64,000 nucleotides of DNA from NCBI GenBank assembly GCA_021779695.1, contig JAJYAE010000002.1:1-64000 (forward strand), in the 5' to 3' direction. Within the stretch, counting starts at the first letter, position 1; each line of letters opens with the position of its first letter. The position numbers and the translations under genes are program-made. The notes below the pieces were generated by a model. It was not told the DNA's origin. It ran no database searches and worked only from the letters and a program-made list of their open reading frames with translations. Below, piece after piece: positions 52,373 to 61,244 of the stretch. Source of the stretch: Acidobacteriota bacterium (lineage in GTDB: Bacteria > Acidobacteriota > Terriglobia > Terriglobales > Acidobacteriaceae).

Positions 52373-53130
52373 GCCTCAGAATTGTGATTTCAAATCAGCG
52401 CGGCGGCGTCTCAAAGACAACGACCACGACGACACTTGCGAGAGAATTTGCCGATCGCGGTAAACGCGTCCTTGTCATCGACACGGACCCGCAAGGGTCA
52501 ATCAGCAGCATTCTCAATCTCAAGCCAGAGTACGGCCTCTACAACTTCGTTATCGAGCGCCTGATTTTCGACGACTGCATTGTCCGGGTTAACGAGAATT
52601 TGCATGTCATGTGCTCCAACCGAGAGACAACGAAGGTGGAGACGATCCTGATGGGGAATGTCGCCCGGGAACACGCATTCACCCAGATATTCTCTTCAGT
52701 CGACAAAAACTACGATGTCATCCTCATCGACGTAAGCCCTTCAATCACGCTACTTCAAACGTGTGCAATGGTTTACGCTGAGCGCGTTTTGATCCCCATT
52801 GGCATGGATACCCTTTCGTTCCAGGGCGCAATGGCCTCGATTGAGGCCGCGAAGTCGCTCAACCAGCTCCTCCGTTCAAGCATTCAAACGATTGGATTGC
52901 TTCCAGTGATGGTGGATCGGCGCCTTGCGATGACAACCACAATCATCGACGGGCTAAAAGGCTTGTCCGAGGGGATGTCGATTCCCTTGCTCAACGCCAT
53001 CCGAACCGACCAGTCAGTCACCAAAGCCGCTCGCGCCGGCCAATTCCTGATCGACTACGACCCAAAGTGTAAGGCGATCGAAGATTACAAGCGTGTGGCA
53101 GATGAGATTCTCGAGATACTCAAGGACTAA
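52369..53130 (+). CDS. parA: ParA-family partition ATPase
   Basis: 253 aa. P-loop SNQRGGVSKTTTTTTLA at residues 7-23, then VIDTDPQGS (A' motif), DVILIDVSPSITLLQTCA (Walker B), and typical C-terminal helices. The expected KGGVGKT reads RGGVSKT, so the signature lysine is Arg. There is no N-terminal HTH, so it is the short ParA type. Coupled to the HTH gene and 4 bp before the large repeat-bearing gene. Confidence 0.9.
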   Translation: MSLRIVISNQRGGVSKTTTTTTLAREFADRGKRVLVIDTDPQGSISSILNLKPEYGLYNFVIERLIFDDCIVRVNENLHVMCSNRETTKVETILMGNVAREHAFTQIFSSVDKNYDVILIDVSPSITLLQTCAMVYAERVLIPIGMDTLSFQGAMASIEAAKSLNQLLRSSIQTIGLLPVMVDRRLAMTTTIIDGLKGLSEGMSIPLLNAIRTDQSVTKAARAGQFLIDYDPKCKAIEDYKRVADEILEILKD

Positions 53131-53134
53131 CTGA

Positions 53135-54628
53135 ATGGCTGGGCAAGCGAAACAGACAAGCCGAAATCGCAAGATCGAGCCACTTAATTGGGCCGAGGCT
53201 GCGAATTCGCCTGCCTTGAAAGGAATGATGTCCTTCCTCGATATAAAACCCGAGGAAGTTCGTAGTGGACATTTCAAGGATGTGCCGAACGGTCTTGATT
53301 CACACGTCGACCCTATAGGCGATTCGCGTACAGGTAGCGATACGCTAATAGCTACAATTGAAGATAAGCCGATTGCTCCAAAAGCAGTCATCGAGATGCG
53401 CCCTATACGAGCATCGGCCGCCACTTCCTTAGCTGTGAGTCCCGAACACTCCCCTGTCAGCGATGCGCCCCCTGTGAGCGATCCACTACCTGCTAGTGAC
53501 TCACTACCTGTCAGCGATGTGCTACCTGATAGCGACTCGCTACCTGTAAGCGTTTCGTATCCTGTAAGTAATACGCTGCCTGTAAGCGAATCGTCGCAGG
53601 TCGCAATCAATGTTGTACGTGGTTCAGTTCCCTCTCAGAATCGAAAAATTAGGAAGTGCAGGCTTTCTCAGGATGCGCATTCAGCAGGCGAAGAGACCCT
53701 CTATCGAATTCTTTGGGAAGAGGGCAAGCCAGTGTCGGCGAACCCCCTGGGCTCCCGTACCGTTCGCATTGGATATGCCGAGCTCGCAAATCGGGCCAGA
53801 ATGCATAAAGCTAATGTACGGCTCAACTTAGCGAGCCTTACGGCCAAGCTCGCCATTGAACAGAGTGGCGATTTCAGCAGTCGCGACATGATCGCCAAGT
53901 CTTACAGAGTCCTGTCGTACAAAGAAATCCTTGAGCGACGCCGGGCGGCGGGTCTTGAATATGTTATCCGCCAAAAAAATGTCATCTTCGTTACACCGAC
54001 TGGAGTACCGATCGAATTGCCTGGTCTCCCACAAGCAAAGAAGGGAAAGAAAAACCCGGCATACGATACGCGGCCTGTGAGCGATGCGCCTCCTGTAGGT
54101 GAATCGCTACCTGATAGCGATACGCGTACAGGTAGCGAGAACGGATTTGATCTTCAAGCGGATGATATGGCTTGCGTTTCTAAGGCGATGAACACGTACT
54201 GGACCGTTGATGATGCGGCAACGGATCAGCTCATCCGAGCTTGCAGGAAGATCCGGCCGGATGCCGAGGCGGAAGAAATAGCCTACTTCGTTCGAGAAAA
54301 GCTGGAACTCACGCGCACCAATCGAAACATCACCAATCCAATTGGACTGATTCTGGCTACGGTACCGCAATCATTCAGCGGATATTCTTTCGACACATTC
54401 CGCCAGCGCCGTCAAGAAAGTAAGAGACTCGCGGAAGAGGAGAGGCTTCGAAAAGAGGAAGACGACCGGAGGATGAGAGTGTGGATGATTCGACATGCAC
54501 GGGAGACGCTGGCGAATCCAAATGCAAAGGACAAGCAAAAGAAGGAAGCCGAAGCAATCATTGCTATGTACTCACAACCCGAAACAGAGAGTAATCCGTC
54601 GCCGGCAATGCAGGACGCGACCCTGTAA
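53135..54628 (+). CDS. Large DNA-binding core protein carrying internal repeats (Rep or ParB-role)
   Basis: 497 aa. A winged-helix-like central domain (about 175-265) contains AHSAGEETLYRILWE, TVRIGYAELANRARMHKANVRLNLASLTAKLA. The C-terminal domain (about 345-430) is helical and the final part is a charged coiled coil (ESKRLAEEERLRKEEDDRR). Two regions (about 107-153 and 309-336) are hexapeptide repeats of the PVSDSL type, made by the 18-bp DNA repeats. No standard Rep or ParB family is recognised. Its place after parA suggests a partition or replication DNA-binding protein. Confidence 0.7.
   Translation: MAGQAKQTSRNRKIEPLNWAEAANSPALKGMMSFLDIKPEEVRSGHFKDVPNGLDSHVDPIGDSRTGSDTLIATIEDKPIAPKAVIEMRPIRASAATSLAVSPEHSPVSDAPPVSDPLPASDSLPVSDVLPDSDSLPVSVSYPVSNTLPVSESSQVAINVVRGSVPSQNRKIRKCRLSQDAHSAGEETLYRILWEEGKPVSANPLGSRTVRIGYAELANRARMHKANVRLNLASLTAKLAIEQSGDFSSRDMIAKSYRVLSYKEILERRRAAGLEYVIRQKNVIFVTPTGVPIELPGLPQAKKGKKNPAYDTRPVSDAPPVGESLPDSDTRTGSENGFDLQADDMACVSKAMNTYWTVDDAATDQLIRACRKIRPDAEAEEIAYFVREKLELTRTNRNITNPIGLILATVPQSFSGYSFDTFRQRRQESKRLAEEERLRKEEDDRRMRVWMIRHARETLANPNAKDKQKKEAEAIIAMYSQPETESNPSPAMQDATL
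53318..53346. repeat. Pair of palindromic motifs inside core gene
   Basis: Two sites (53318-53328 and 53336-53346) 18 bp apart. The text CGATTCGCGTA-AGGTAGCGAT is nearly the same as the first two sites of the intergenic array at 51826-51854, so this is a copied unit. Confidence 0.8.
53452..53595. repeat. Eight 18-bp direct repeats inside core gene
   Basis: Motif starts at 53459, 53477, 53495, 53513, 53531, 53549, 53567 and 53585, each exactly 18 bp apart. Consensus CTACCTGTNAGCGAYTCG. Two copies are perfect palindromes (AGCGACTCGCT, AGTGACTCACT). As 18 is a multiple of three, the reading frame is kept and each unit gives one hexapeptide. Confidence 0.9.
54062..54144. repeat. Five more 18-bp repeats inside core gene
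   Basis: Motif starts at 54062, 54080, 54098, 54116 and 54134, exactly 18 bp apart, encoding RPVSDAPPVGESLPDSDT. The last two repeat the CGATACGCGTACAGGTAGCGA text of the other clusters. Confidence 0.85.
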
Positions 54629-54638
54629 GCGTTTCGCT
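54628..54638. repeat. Motif copy spanning the stop codon of the core gene
   Basis: CCTGTAAGCGTTTCGCTTA: the TAA stop codon of the core protein is the TAA inside this copy of the motif. The arms AAGCG and CGCTT are intact. Confidence 0.7.
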
Positions 54639-54728
54639 TAAAAAGTGGGGATTATCCTGGATTTGATCGAATTTACGCGGGGAAGTCGTCGTAACACAAA
54701 CTTGTGTATCGTCAACTAAAATGAGTCG

Positions 54729-57314
54729 ATGCTGAGTTCCCCCAGGGCCAGGAAAATTGTAGTAGGAATCGCAATTTTGGTCGGCGCATACTTCTATGCA
54801 GTCCCCCCCCATCACTCCTTCGCTCCCCCAGAATCCGCAGAAGGCTTGCTCGAAAGGGCAGATTCCCTCGCGTGGGGTAATCGTTGGACGGACGCTCAGC
54901 CTTTGTACAAAAAAGCGCAGCATCTCTTCGCCGCTCAAAAGCAGACCTCAAAGGCGTTGTATTCGCAGGTTAGCCAAATGCCACCCGACGAGTCGGGAAG
55001 CATCAGGGACAAGATCGTCCAACTGACCGAGGACCTAAGAAGGCCTGAGGCAGAAGACGCCGAAACCCGGCTCCGCATCCTCACTATTCGTGGGATGCTG
55101 GAGACGAATTACGACGCGGCGCAAGCGCGATCCACTTGGGAACAAGTAAAAACACTTGCATTGAAGCAGGGTCATTTAGCACTTGCCACGAGAGCTGAAG
55201 GTGAGCAGGGAATTGCCGCTTTCATCCTGGGCGACACAGAGACGGCAAAAAGGCAGGTAGTTCGAGCTTGGGGGCTATCCAAAGTCGAACGCGATCCCGC
55301 CGCGACCGTCCGGTACGCAAGCGTCTTTGGAGCTGGACTCGTACAGCTTCATCGCTACAAAGAGGCGCTGACGCCGCTCGATCAGGCGATCAAGATTGCG
55401 ACCTCGAATCCCGCCCTCGCATACCCAACCATCGCCGTTTACGCAAAAATCGACGCGCTCGCGGGCTTGAAGCAGTACGATTCAGCGTTGGATCTTGCCA
55501 ACTCATCTCTTGCACGGCTCCAAGCGACACTCTACGAACAACACAAGTCGCAGGTCTACATCTCGCGTGGCTCGATCAACAGAGGACGAGGAGATTGGGA
55601 CGCGGCCATTTCTGATTACAGAAACGCAGTCTCAATTTCACAAAGAACCGAAAACTATCGCGGCATAACCGATGCAGGAGGGTTGCTCGCCCAAGCCTAC
55701 GAACACACAAGCGATCTTCCAGCAGCGTTGAACGCGATCAACGCTGCGATTGACGCAAATACCCACATTCCCGACGAGCTTTATCTAGTTCCACGAAATC
55801 TCGCCATCAAAGCAGAGATCACCGGGAAGATGGGCCACGCTGAGGAAGCAGACGCCCTTTATCGCAAGAGTGTCGCCCTGGTCGATGCAATGATCCAGCA
55901 CGCCGCGACAACGAACATCGAGCGCTACTTGCTCGCGGAGATGAGCGATGTGTACTCGGGCTATTTCGGATCTCTTTGCGCCCAGAAACACTACGATCAA
56001 GCATTGCAAGTGCTGGAGAAAGCACGGGGCCGTATCGAAACTGAAGCCCTTGAACACCACACTAGCCAACCCGTTCATCCGCCGACACCGGAAGAGAGGG
56101 AACTGACCGAGCTAAACGTGGCCCTAATCAACACAGACGACCCTGCTAGAAGGGCCGCGCTCACGAGCGCGATCTACAACACAGAGCTGAGGATTAGTCC
56201 CAGCGCTCTAACGCAGCAGACCATAGCGCATCCGGTTTCTCTGTCAGAGCTTCAGCGTAGCTTAGGCTCAAACACTCTCCTCATCGAGTATGTTCTCGCG
56301 GAACCAAACTCCTATGCTTTCGCAATCGCCCGCGAGACTGTGACACCCTACCGCCTGCCGTCTAAGAGTGTCATTGAGACAGACGCCAACCATTACAGGA
56401 AGGAAATTCACGATCGGAAGGAAGATCGAGCCCTCGCACAGCAGCTCTTTTCAGAACTGTTGGAGCCTATCAAGCAGTACAGTGACAAAGCAGACCTTGT
56501 GATTATTCCCGATGGTTCGCTCCATCTCCTGCCATTTTCCGCGCTCGCTGACAGCTCTGCTTACGTGCTCACGACACATACGGTTGATGTAGCGCCGTCG
56601 TCCACGGTCTACGAGATGCTGGAAAGGCGGAGTGAAAGCAAGGAAGCGGTTGACATGCCATACATCGGTGTCGCTGCCTGGACCCAGCCGGCCGACACCC
56701 GGAATCCTATCCTCAGAGCCATAAACGGACCTCAACGCAGCCAGCTTATTCCGCTTCCAGACAGCAGAAAGGAAGTCGAGACAATTGCGGAGGACCTGCC
56801 ACATCCAAGCACGATCCTGTTAGGAGCGGACGCCACGGAATCGCGTTTCAAACAGGTCTCAATGGACAGCACGGAGGTTGTACACCTCGCTCTCCACGGA
56901 TACGCCGACCTGGACTATCCCGACCGATCAGCGTTGGTCTTTGCGCCAGAGCAATCGAACAGCACCGAGGACGGCTTGTTGCAGGTGCGCGAGATTCGCG
57001 GCCTTCATCTAAAGGCGAGATTGATCACCCTCTCAGCTTGCAATACTGGAGTTGGGCCGGTCGGAGAGGCCGGAGTTGCAAATCTAGTGAATGCCTTCAT
57101 CGAGGCAGGAGCGGATTCCGTTGTATCGACGCTTTGGGAGCTGGAGGACCACACGACCGAACATCTAATGGCGCAGTTCTACGCGAAACTCGCCAACCAC
57201 GAAAGAAAGGTGGACGCCCTCCGCGCAGCTCAATTGGAGCTGCTAGACAAGGGGGTGGCGCCGTACTATTGGGCCAGCTTCCAAGTTGTAGGAGACCCCA
57301 ACGGCACGTTGTGA
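54729..57314 (+). CDS. Membrane-anchored TPR-CHAT protease
   Basis: 861 aa. An N-terminal membrane helix (about 9-27) is followed by TPR-like helical repeats (about 38-450; for example TAVYAKIDALAGLKQYDSAL-like pairs and HYDQALQVLEKARGR) and a C-terminal CHAT caspase-like domain (about 560-858). The catalytic His is in VVHLALHGYADLD and the Cys in LITLSACNTGVGPV, both present. CHAT domains cut proteins after activation by partners sensed through the TPRs. It starts 100 bp after the replication core. Confidence 0.9.
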   Translation: MLSSPRARKIVVGIAILVGAYFYAVPPHHSFAPPESAEGLLERADSLAWGNRWTDAQPLYKKAQHLFAAQKQTSKALYSQVSQMPPDESGSIRDKIVQLTEDLRRPEAEDAETRLRILTIRGMLETNYDAAQARSTWEQVKTLALKQGHLALATRAEGEQGIAAFILGDTETAKRQVVRAWGLSKVERDPAATVRYASVFGAGLVQLHRYKEALTPLDQAIKIATSNPALAYPTIAVYAKIDALAGLKQYDSALDLANSSLARLQATLYEQHKSQVYISRGSINRGRGDWDAAISDYRNAVSISQRTENYRGITDAGGLLAQAYEHTSDLPAALNAINAAIDANTHIPDELYLVPRNLAIKAEITGKMGHAEEADALYRKSVALVDAMIQHAATTNIERYLLAEMSDVYSGYFGSLCAQKHYDQALQVLEKARGRIETEALEHHTSQPVHPPTPEERELTELNVALINTDDPARRAALTSAIYNTELRISPSALTQQTIAHPVSLSELQRSLGSNTLLIEYVLAEPNSYAFAIARETVTPYRLPSKSVIETDANHYRKEIHDRKEDRALAQQLFSELLEPIKQYSDKADLVIIPDGSLHLLPFSALADSSAYVLTTHTVDVAPSSTVYEMLERRSESKEAVDMPYIGVAAWTQPADTRNPILRAINGPQRSQLIPLPDSRKEVETIAEDLPHPSTILLGADATESRFKQVSMDSTEVVHLALHGYADLDYPDRSALVFAPEQSNSTEDGLLQVREIRGLHLKARLITLSACNTGVGPVGEAGVANLVNAFIEAGADSVVSTLWELEDHTTEHLMAQFYAKLANHERKVDALRAAQLELLDKGVAPYYWASFQVVGDPNGTL

Positions 57315-57383
57315 GGTGTCGGATGATTGTCGGGAGCGGCGGGAACATTGGGACCCAGTAGAGCGTAGGTAGCAGATGAAGGA

Positions 57384-58403
57384 ATGGACAGCCCTATGCC
57401 TCGGTGCAGTCGTCTAGCTGGTTCTATGTTGCTCGCTTTCCTCTCAGCTCCTCTTTATTCGCAAAGATCGGCCGTTTGGAAGGACCCATCGCCACACATC
57501 GCGCGATTTGTAACCGTCGACAAGGGCGTTAGGCTGGAAGTGCTCGACTGGGGCGGTTCCGGCCGGCCGATAGTCCTTCTGGCGGGGGGCGGGAATACGG
57601 CCCACGTTTTTGACGATTTCGCGCCGAAGCTCACGACCCACTACCATGTTTACGGCGTTACCCGGCGTGGATTTGGCACGTCCGGTTATTCAGCAACGGA
57701 TGATCCGGCTGACCGTCTAGGCGACGACATAGTGGCAGTTGTTGACGCTCTCAAACTGAAGAGACCGATCCTGGTGGGACACTCAATCGCCGGGGCGGAA
57801 TTGAGTTCGGTTGCAAATAGCCATCCGGACCAAATTGCGGGCCTGGTCTACCTCGATGCCGCATATTCTTATGCCTTCGACAATGGCAAGGGAACAAACA
57901 TCATGGAAATCCAGAAACTCCAGGGTCCTCAACCTCCCCCACCTAGTGGGGCGGATTTGGCCAGCTTCAATGCACTAGGGAAGTATTTTCAGCGTGTGAA
58001 CGGATTCCGATTCCCCGAAGCAGAGCTCCGCCTGCAACGTGAATCGTCGCCCGACGGCGAGGTTGGAAAACAGCGGGATCTTCCCGGTGGTGCCTTGTTT
58101 ATGCCACTTATGATGGGCACGAAGAAGTACACCCATATTCCAGTACGCGCGCTTGTCATTTTTGCGAACCCGCACAGTCAGGGAACCTGGGTTGACGACA
58201 ATAGGGATCCTTCCGTGCGGACAGCTGCCAACGCTTATTCCACCGCATTAGTTGCTTTAACGGAAAGACAGGAGAAGGCCGTGGAAAATGGAGTACCCAC
58301 GGCGCATGTGGTCACTCTGCCGGGCGCAAATCATTATGTTTTTCTGTCAAACGAGGAAGACGTACTGCGGGAAATTCGTGGCTTTCTTGTCGGACTGCCT
58401 TAG
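57384..58403 (+). CDS. Secreted alpha/beta hydrolase
   Basis: 339 aa with a signal peptide (about 1-27). IVLLAGGGNTAHVF carries the oxyanion loop, GHSIAGAELS has the nucleophile Ser, and GANHYVF has the catalytic His. The substrate cannot be told. It follows the CHAT gene by about 70 bp on the same strand. Confidence 0.85.
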   Translation: MDSPMPRCSRLAGSMLLAFLSAPLYSQRSAVWKDPSPHIARFVTVDKGVRLEVLDWGGSGRPIVLLAGGGNTAHVFDDFAPKLTTHYHVYGVTRRGFGTSGYSATDDPADRLGDDIVAVVDALKLKRPILVGHSIAGAELSSVANSHPDQIAGLVYLDAAYSYAFDNGKGTNIMEIQKLQGPQPPPPSGADLASFNALGKYFQRVNGFRFPEAELRLQRESSPDGEVGKQRDLPGGALFMPLMMGTKKYTHIPVRALVIFANPHSQGTWVDDNRDPSVRTAANAYSTALVALTERQEKAVENGVPTAHVVTLPGANHYVFLSNEEDVLREIRGFLVGLP

Positions 58404-58466
58404 CAGCTTACGGTAACAGCCAATGCGCTCACGGAAGGTTTGGGCGGGCTAACTGGGCAAAGATGC

Positions 58467-59771
58467 TTATATCGATAGTTCGGTGCTCACGGTTTTCAGT
58501 GCCGTATCGAACTGCCGATCGTTGCCGTATCTTCTGTCCTGCCAATCGAATTCGCTGATCACATCAGGTTCAAGCGGGCTACCCTCAAGAGCAGTGCCTC
58601 TCCATGTGTAATAAGCCCCCGTCGGCAGCGCTAGCCGAAAGCCGTGTCCTACTTTTACCGAGGTCGCAGACAAGAGCCGCCCGGCCGTCTTTTCACCAAC
58701 AATCGTCGCGAGCTTATTTTCCTTCGCAAAAACGGTGACCATCTCAGCAGCGCTCGCCGTGTGGCGATCCACGAGCAGGATGATGTTGCCGTGATAAGAC
58801 TTTGGCCCGAAACCCTCAGACTCCAAAACGATCGGAGATTTCGTGATGAACGCGGGCAAATAGCGCAGACCCAGGAGCCAGAGGAAGCGTGTTGACGACG
58901 GAATCTTGCCCAAGCGCGGAAAGGAGGCTTTTATCGAGGATAGATCACGTGTTGCCCAGCGCTTATCGGCAGCGTAACCGACCGGCACTCGGTCTGGAGT
59001 CAATAGACTCATCAGGCGTAGCGCTCCGGCGCCACCGCCTGTATTACCCCGAAGGTCTACGATGAGGCGTTCGATATTGCCGAGCTCAGCAATGGCGGCG
59101 GACATTGCGTTCGAGACTTCGACGCCGAGCATTCCTGGGAACATGGCGACCTTGAGGTAGCCGGTACGGTCGCTCAGTTTTTTTGACTGAACAAGGGTAG
59201 GCTCAACGAAATGGAGTTTCTTACCCTTTGGCCTGGACACATTGACTACGACGCTCCTCTCCTTTCCATCGTTTGCAACGATGTCAAGGTTTGAAGTCTT
59301 TCCCATCGGGAAGACCGGGTGCTCAGGCGGCACTATTTCTTTGCCGTCAACCCGAAGGAGGATGTTTCCCGGCTCAACACCTGCGACGGCTGCAGCTCCT
59401 CCGTCGTGCACATCTTGAAAAATCCATCGTGTGCCGTAGGCTGTTTCGTCAGAGAGGTACGTTGCGCTCAGTGCCGCCCGACTTGATGTCCGCCGTGCAG
59501 CTCCGTGGAAAAAACCCAGATGCGAAGTTTTGAGCGTTTGCAGCAGATCCATCATCGCTTGCTCGAAAGCGTCAGCCGTAGCCGCGGATTCAATTGTGGC
59601 GCGATGGTTCGCGACCGCGTTCTGCCAGTCTTGCCCGAGGAGTTCCGGTTTGTAGAATTTGGATTCGAGAGCCTTCAGAACACGCTCAAGAACATCGTGT
59701 CTCGCTTTGTCCGTCAGGCCCGAGGGGGTGCTAGGGGGAGTATTCGTATCCACATCACTATGATGCCGCAA
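58467..59771 (-). CDS. S41-family peptidase with PDZ domain
   Basis: 434 aa. Helical N-terminal part, then a PDZ segment (VEPGNILLRVDGKEIVPP), then the tail-specific protease domain: LIVDLRGNTGGGAGALRLM, the Ser site VDRHTASAAEMVTVF and VGEKTAGRLLSATS. No signal peptide is clear at the start, so export is uncertain. The gene ends close to the hydrolase end (convergent). Confidence 0.85.
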   Translation of the reverse strand: MRHHSDVDTNTPPSTPSGLTDKARHDVLERVLKALESKFYKPELLGQDWQNAVANHRATIESAATADAFEQAMMDLLQTLKTSHLGFFHGAARRTSSRAALSATYLSDETAYGTRWIFQDVHDGGAAAVAGVEPGNILLRVDGKEIVPPEHPVFPMGKTSNLDIVANDGKERSVVVNVSRPKGKKLHFVEPTLVQSKKLSDRTGYLKVAMFPGMLGVEVSNAMSAAIAELGNIERLIVDLRGNTGGGAGALRLMSLLTPDRVPVGYAADKRWATRDLSSIKASFPRLGKIPSSTRFLWLLGLRYLPAFITKSPIVLESEGFGPKSYHGNIILLVDRHTASAAEMVTVFAKENKLATIVGEKTAGRLLSATSVKVGHGFRLALPTGAYYTWRGTALEGSPLEPDVISEFDWQDRRYGNDRQFDTALKTVSTELSI

Positions 59772-59777
59772 CAGGGG

Positions 59778-60581
59778 TCATTTGATCTTCAGCGGATAGT
59801 AGTACGTGCCGTTATCAGTGCCCCGGACCGTCGCAAGGAAATAGGCGCCTGGCTTGGCACCTCGCAGATCGAGCGTTACATTCAGCGAGACCTTATCGCC
59901 GTCTCCTGCGACAGCGTTCCCCGTTCCCGATGCGACGATTTGGCTACCAATCTTGTCGGTGGACACATTTACTTTGTAGCTTCCCGCTTCACTGAAACGG
60001 GGCAGCACTACCGACAGGTGGACGATTGCCGCTGGCAATGAAACCTCTTGCAGCGGGGTAGTGTCGTCGTCGGCCCCTCTCAAGGTTCCGCTATTGAATA
60101 GATCGACTGCGGCGTTGACTGGTTGGGACGAGGCAAGCCGGGTGCCAGGAACGTTCGCAGAATGGTAGTGCCTGAATGCGAGATATCCGCCGCCACACAT
60201 CAATATCAGAGAAGCCGCCCAAGCCAAAGGAACAACCTTGAAGCGCTTCGTGACTTGCGCAGCAGTAAGAGGCCCAATCTCGATAGGTCCAGAAGCACTA
60301 TCGCTAGGGCGCAGATCTGCGGTGGCCTTCGATTCTTCCCAATCCAAGCGGTAATGCCGGTACTCGCCATAGCACTCAGAACAAGAACCAACATGAAGGC
60401 GGGCAGGATGGTCTGTGGGTAGCCTATCCTCAGCCAGTGCTTCTATCGTTTTGTCGTCAGGACAGCCTTTTCTCTCGGGATTCGGAAATGTTTCCTGAAG
60501 GAAGTCCTTCATCAGATCCGGGTTCAATGACGATCTACCCTTTCGTCTCGCAAAATTGTGGTGAGCCGTGGCCCGGATCAT
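59778..60581 (-). CDS. Zinc-finger anti-sigma-like membrane protein
   Basis: Up to 267 aa; an internal start at 60512 is possible. HVGSCSECYGEYRHY has the H-x3-C-x2-C pattern of zinc anti-sigma factors. One membrane helix follows (about 115-135, PLAWAASLILMCGGGYLAF). The extracytoplasmic C-terminus is beta-rich (VHLSVVLPRFSEAGSY) and may sense a signal. Overlaps the end of the sigma gene by up to 47 bp and lies next to the S41 gene. Confidence 0.7.
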   Translation of the reverse strand: MIRATAHHNFARRKGRSSLNPDLMKDFLQETFPNPERKGCPDDKTIEALAEDRLPTDHPARLHVGSCSECYGEYRHYRLDWEESKATADLRPSDSASGPIEIGPLTAAQVTKRFKVVPLAWAASLILMCGGGYLAFRHYHSANVPGTRLASSQPVNAAVDLFNSGTLRGADDDTTPLQEVSLPAAIVHLSVVLPRFSEAGSYKVNVSTDKIGSQIVASGTGNAVAGDGDKVSLNVTLDLRGAKPGAYFLATVRGTDNGTYYYPLKIK

Positions 60582-61116
60582 CTACTCTGCGAGCACCACT
60601 TAGTGTGGAAGCTATGCGCTCTTTGACGCGCTGGATGGCTTTCGCTGCGGCGGGGTAACTCGTTCCTAATGCCTTCGCGACAGTTGCCGGGCTCGTTTTG
60701 TCTTCCAGGAGCAGAACGAGGATATACCGATCTCGTTCGTTCAGCGTTGCCTTTAGTTGTTCAAAGAGTATTTTACGATCCACCGCACCCTGGAAAGACC
60801 CACTCAGACCGCCGATGCGTTCGAGGTCGCGCCCAATTCCGGCGACTTCTTCCTTAGCCGACCCACACTTCATCCAGTCGTGGACCTTACCTTTGAGGGC
60901 GGCATAAGCGTAACGTTGCGGGGAAACAATGGTTGTCACTCGTGCTTGCATAGTGAGCGCTACTTCTTCAGCCCAATTCGCAATCATCGCGGAATCGATT
61001 TGCGGGTAATCTCGCAGCACCCAACGAAACGACCGCTCTACGGCGGATTCGACCTCTGGACAAACAACCGTGCCGGCGGTGTCGACGAGATGTAGTTGAG
61101 CCCGAAGCATTGGCAT
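60535..61116 (-). CDS. Sigma-70-like (ECF-type) factor
   Basis: 193 aa. The C-terminal part (about 125-180) has the region 4 HTH: ILFEQLKATLNERDRYILVLLLEDKTSPATVAKALGTSYPAAAKAIQRVKERI, here read in pieces. The N-terminal half is less typical of region 2, so it may be an unusual short sigma. Likely transcribes the adjoining protease genes, held by the anti-sigma encoded downstream. Confidence 0.7.
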   Translation of the reverse strand: MPMLRAQLHLVDTAGTVVCPEVESAVERSFRWVLRDYPQIDSAMIANWAEEVALTMQARVTTIVSPQRYAYAALKGKVHDWMKCGSAKEEVAGIGRDLERIGGLSGSFQGAVDRKILFEQLKATLNERDRYILVLLLEDKTSPATVAKALGTSYPAAAKAIQRVKERIASTLSGARRVDDPGHGSPQFCETKG

Positions 61117-61145
61117 ATCAACTCTGCGGATAAAAAATGCGCAAT

Positions 61146-61179
61146 GGTGTCAAAAAGTGCCCCTCTCATCTCGCTTAGA
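61146..61179. repeat. Dispersed 34-bp repeat, copy 2
   Basis: 33 of 34 bases equal to 29084-29117, same orientation. It lies upstream of the sigma gene and before the XRE gene end, at the border between the CHAT/sigma block and the transfer region. Confidence 0.75.
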
Positions 61180-61244
61180 GGTTAGAAGCTACTTTACTAC
61201 GTGCCTGTTACAGATCGCCAAAACCAGTTGTCAGGAAGGGAGAG

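Noticed and set aside
53452..53595. CRISPR array
   Set aside because: The 18-bp units are contiguous without spacers, in frame with a gene, and no Cas genes are present.
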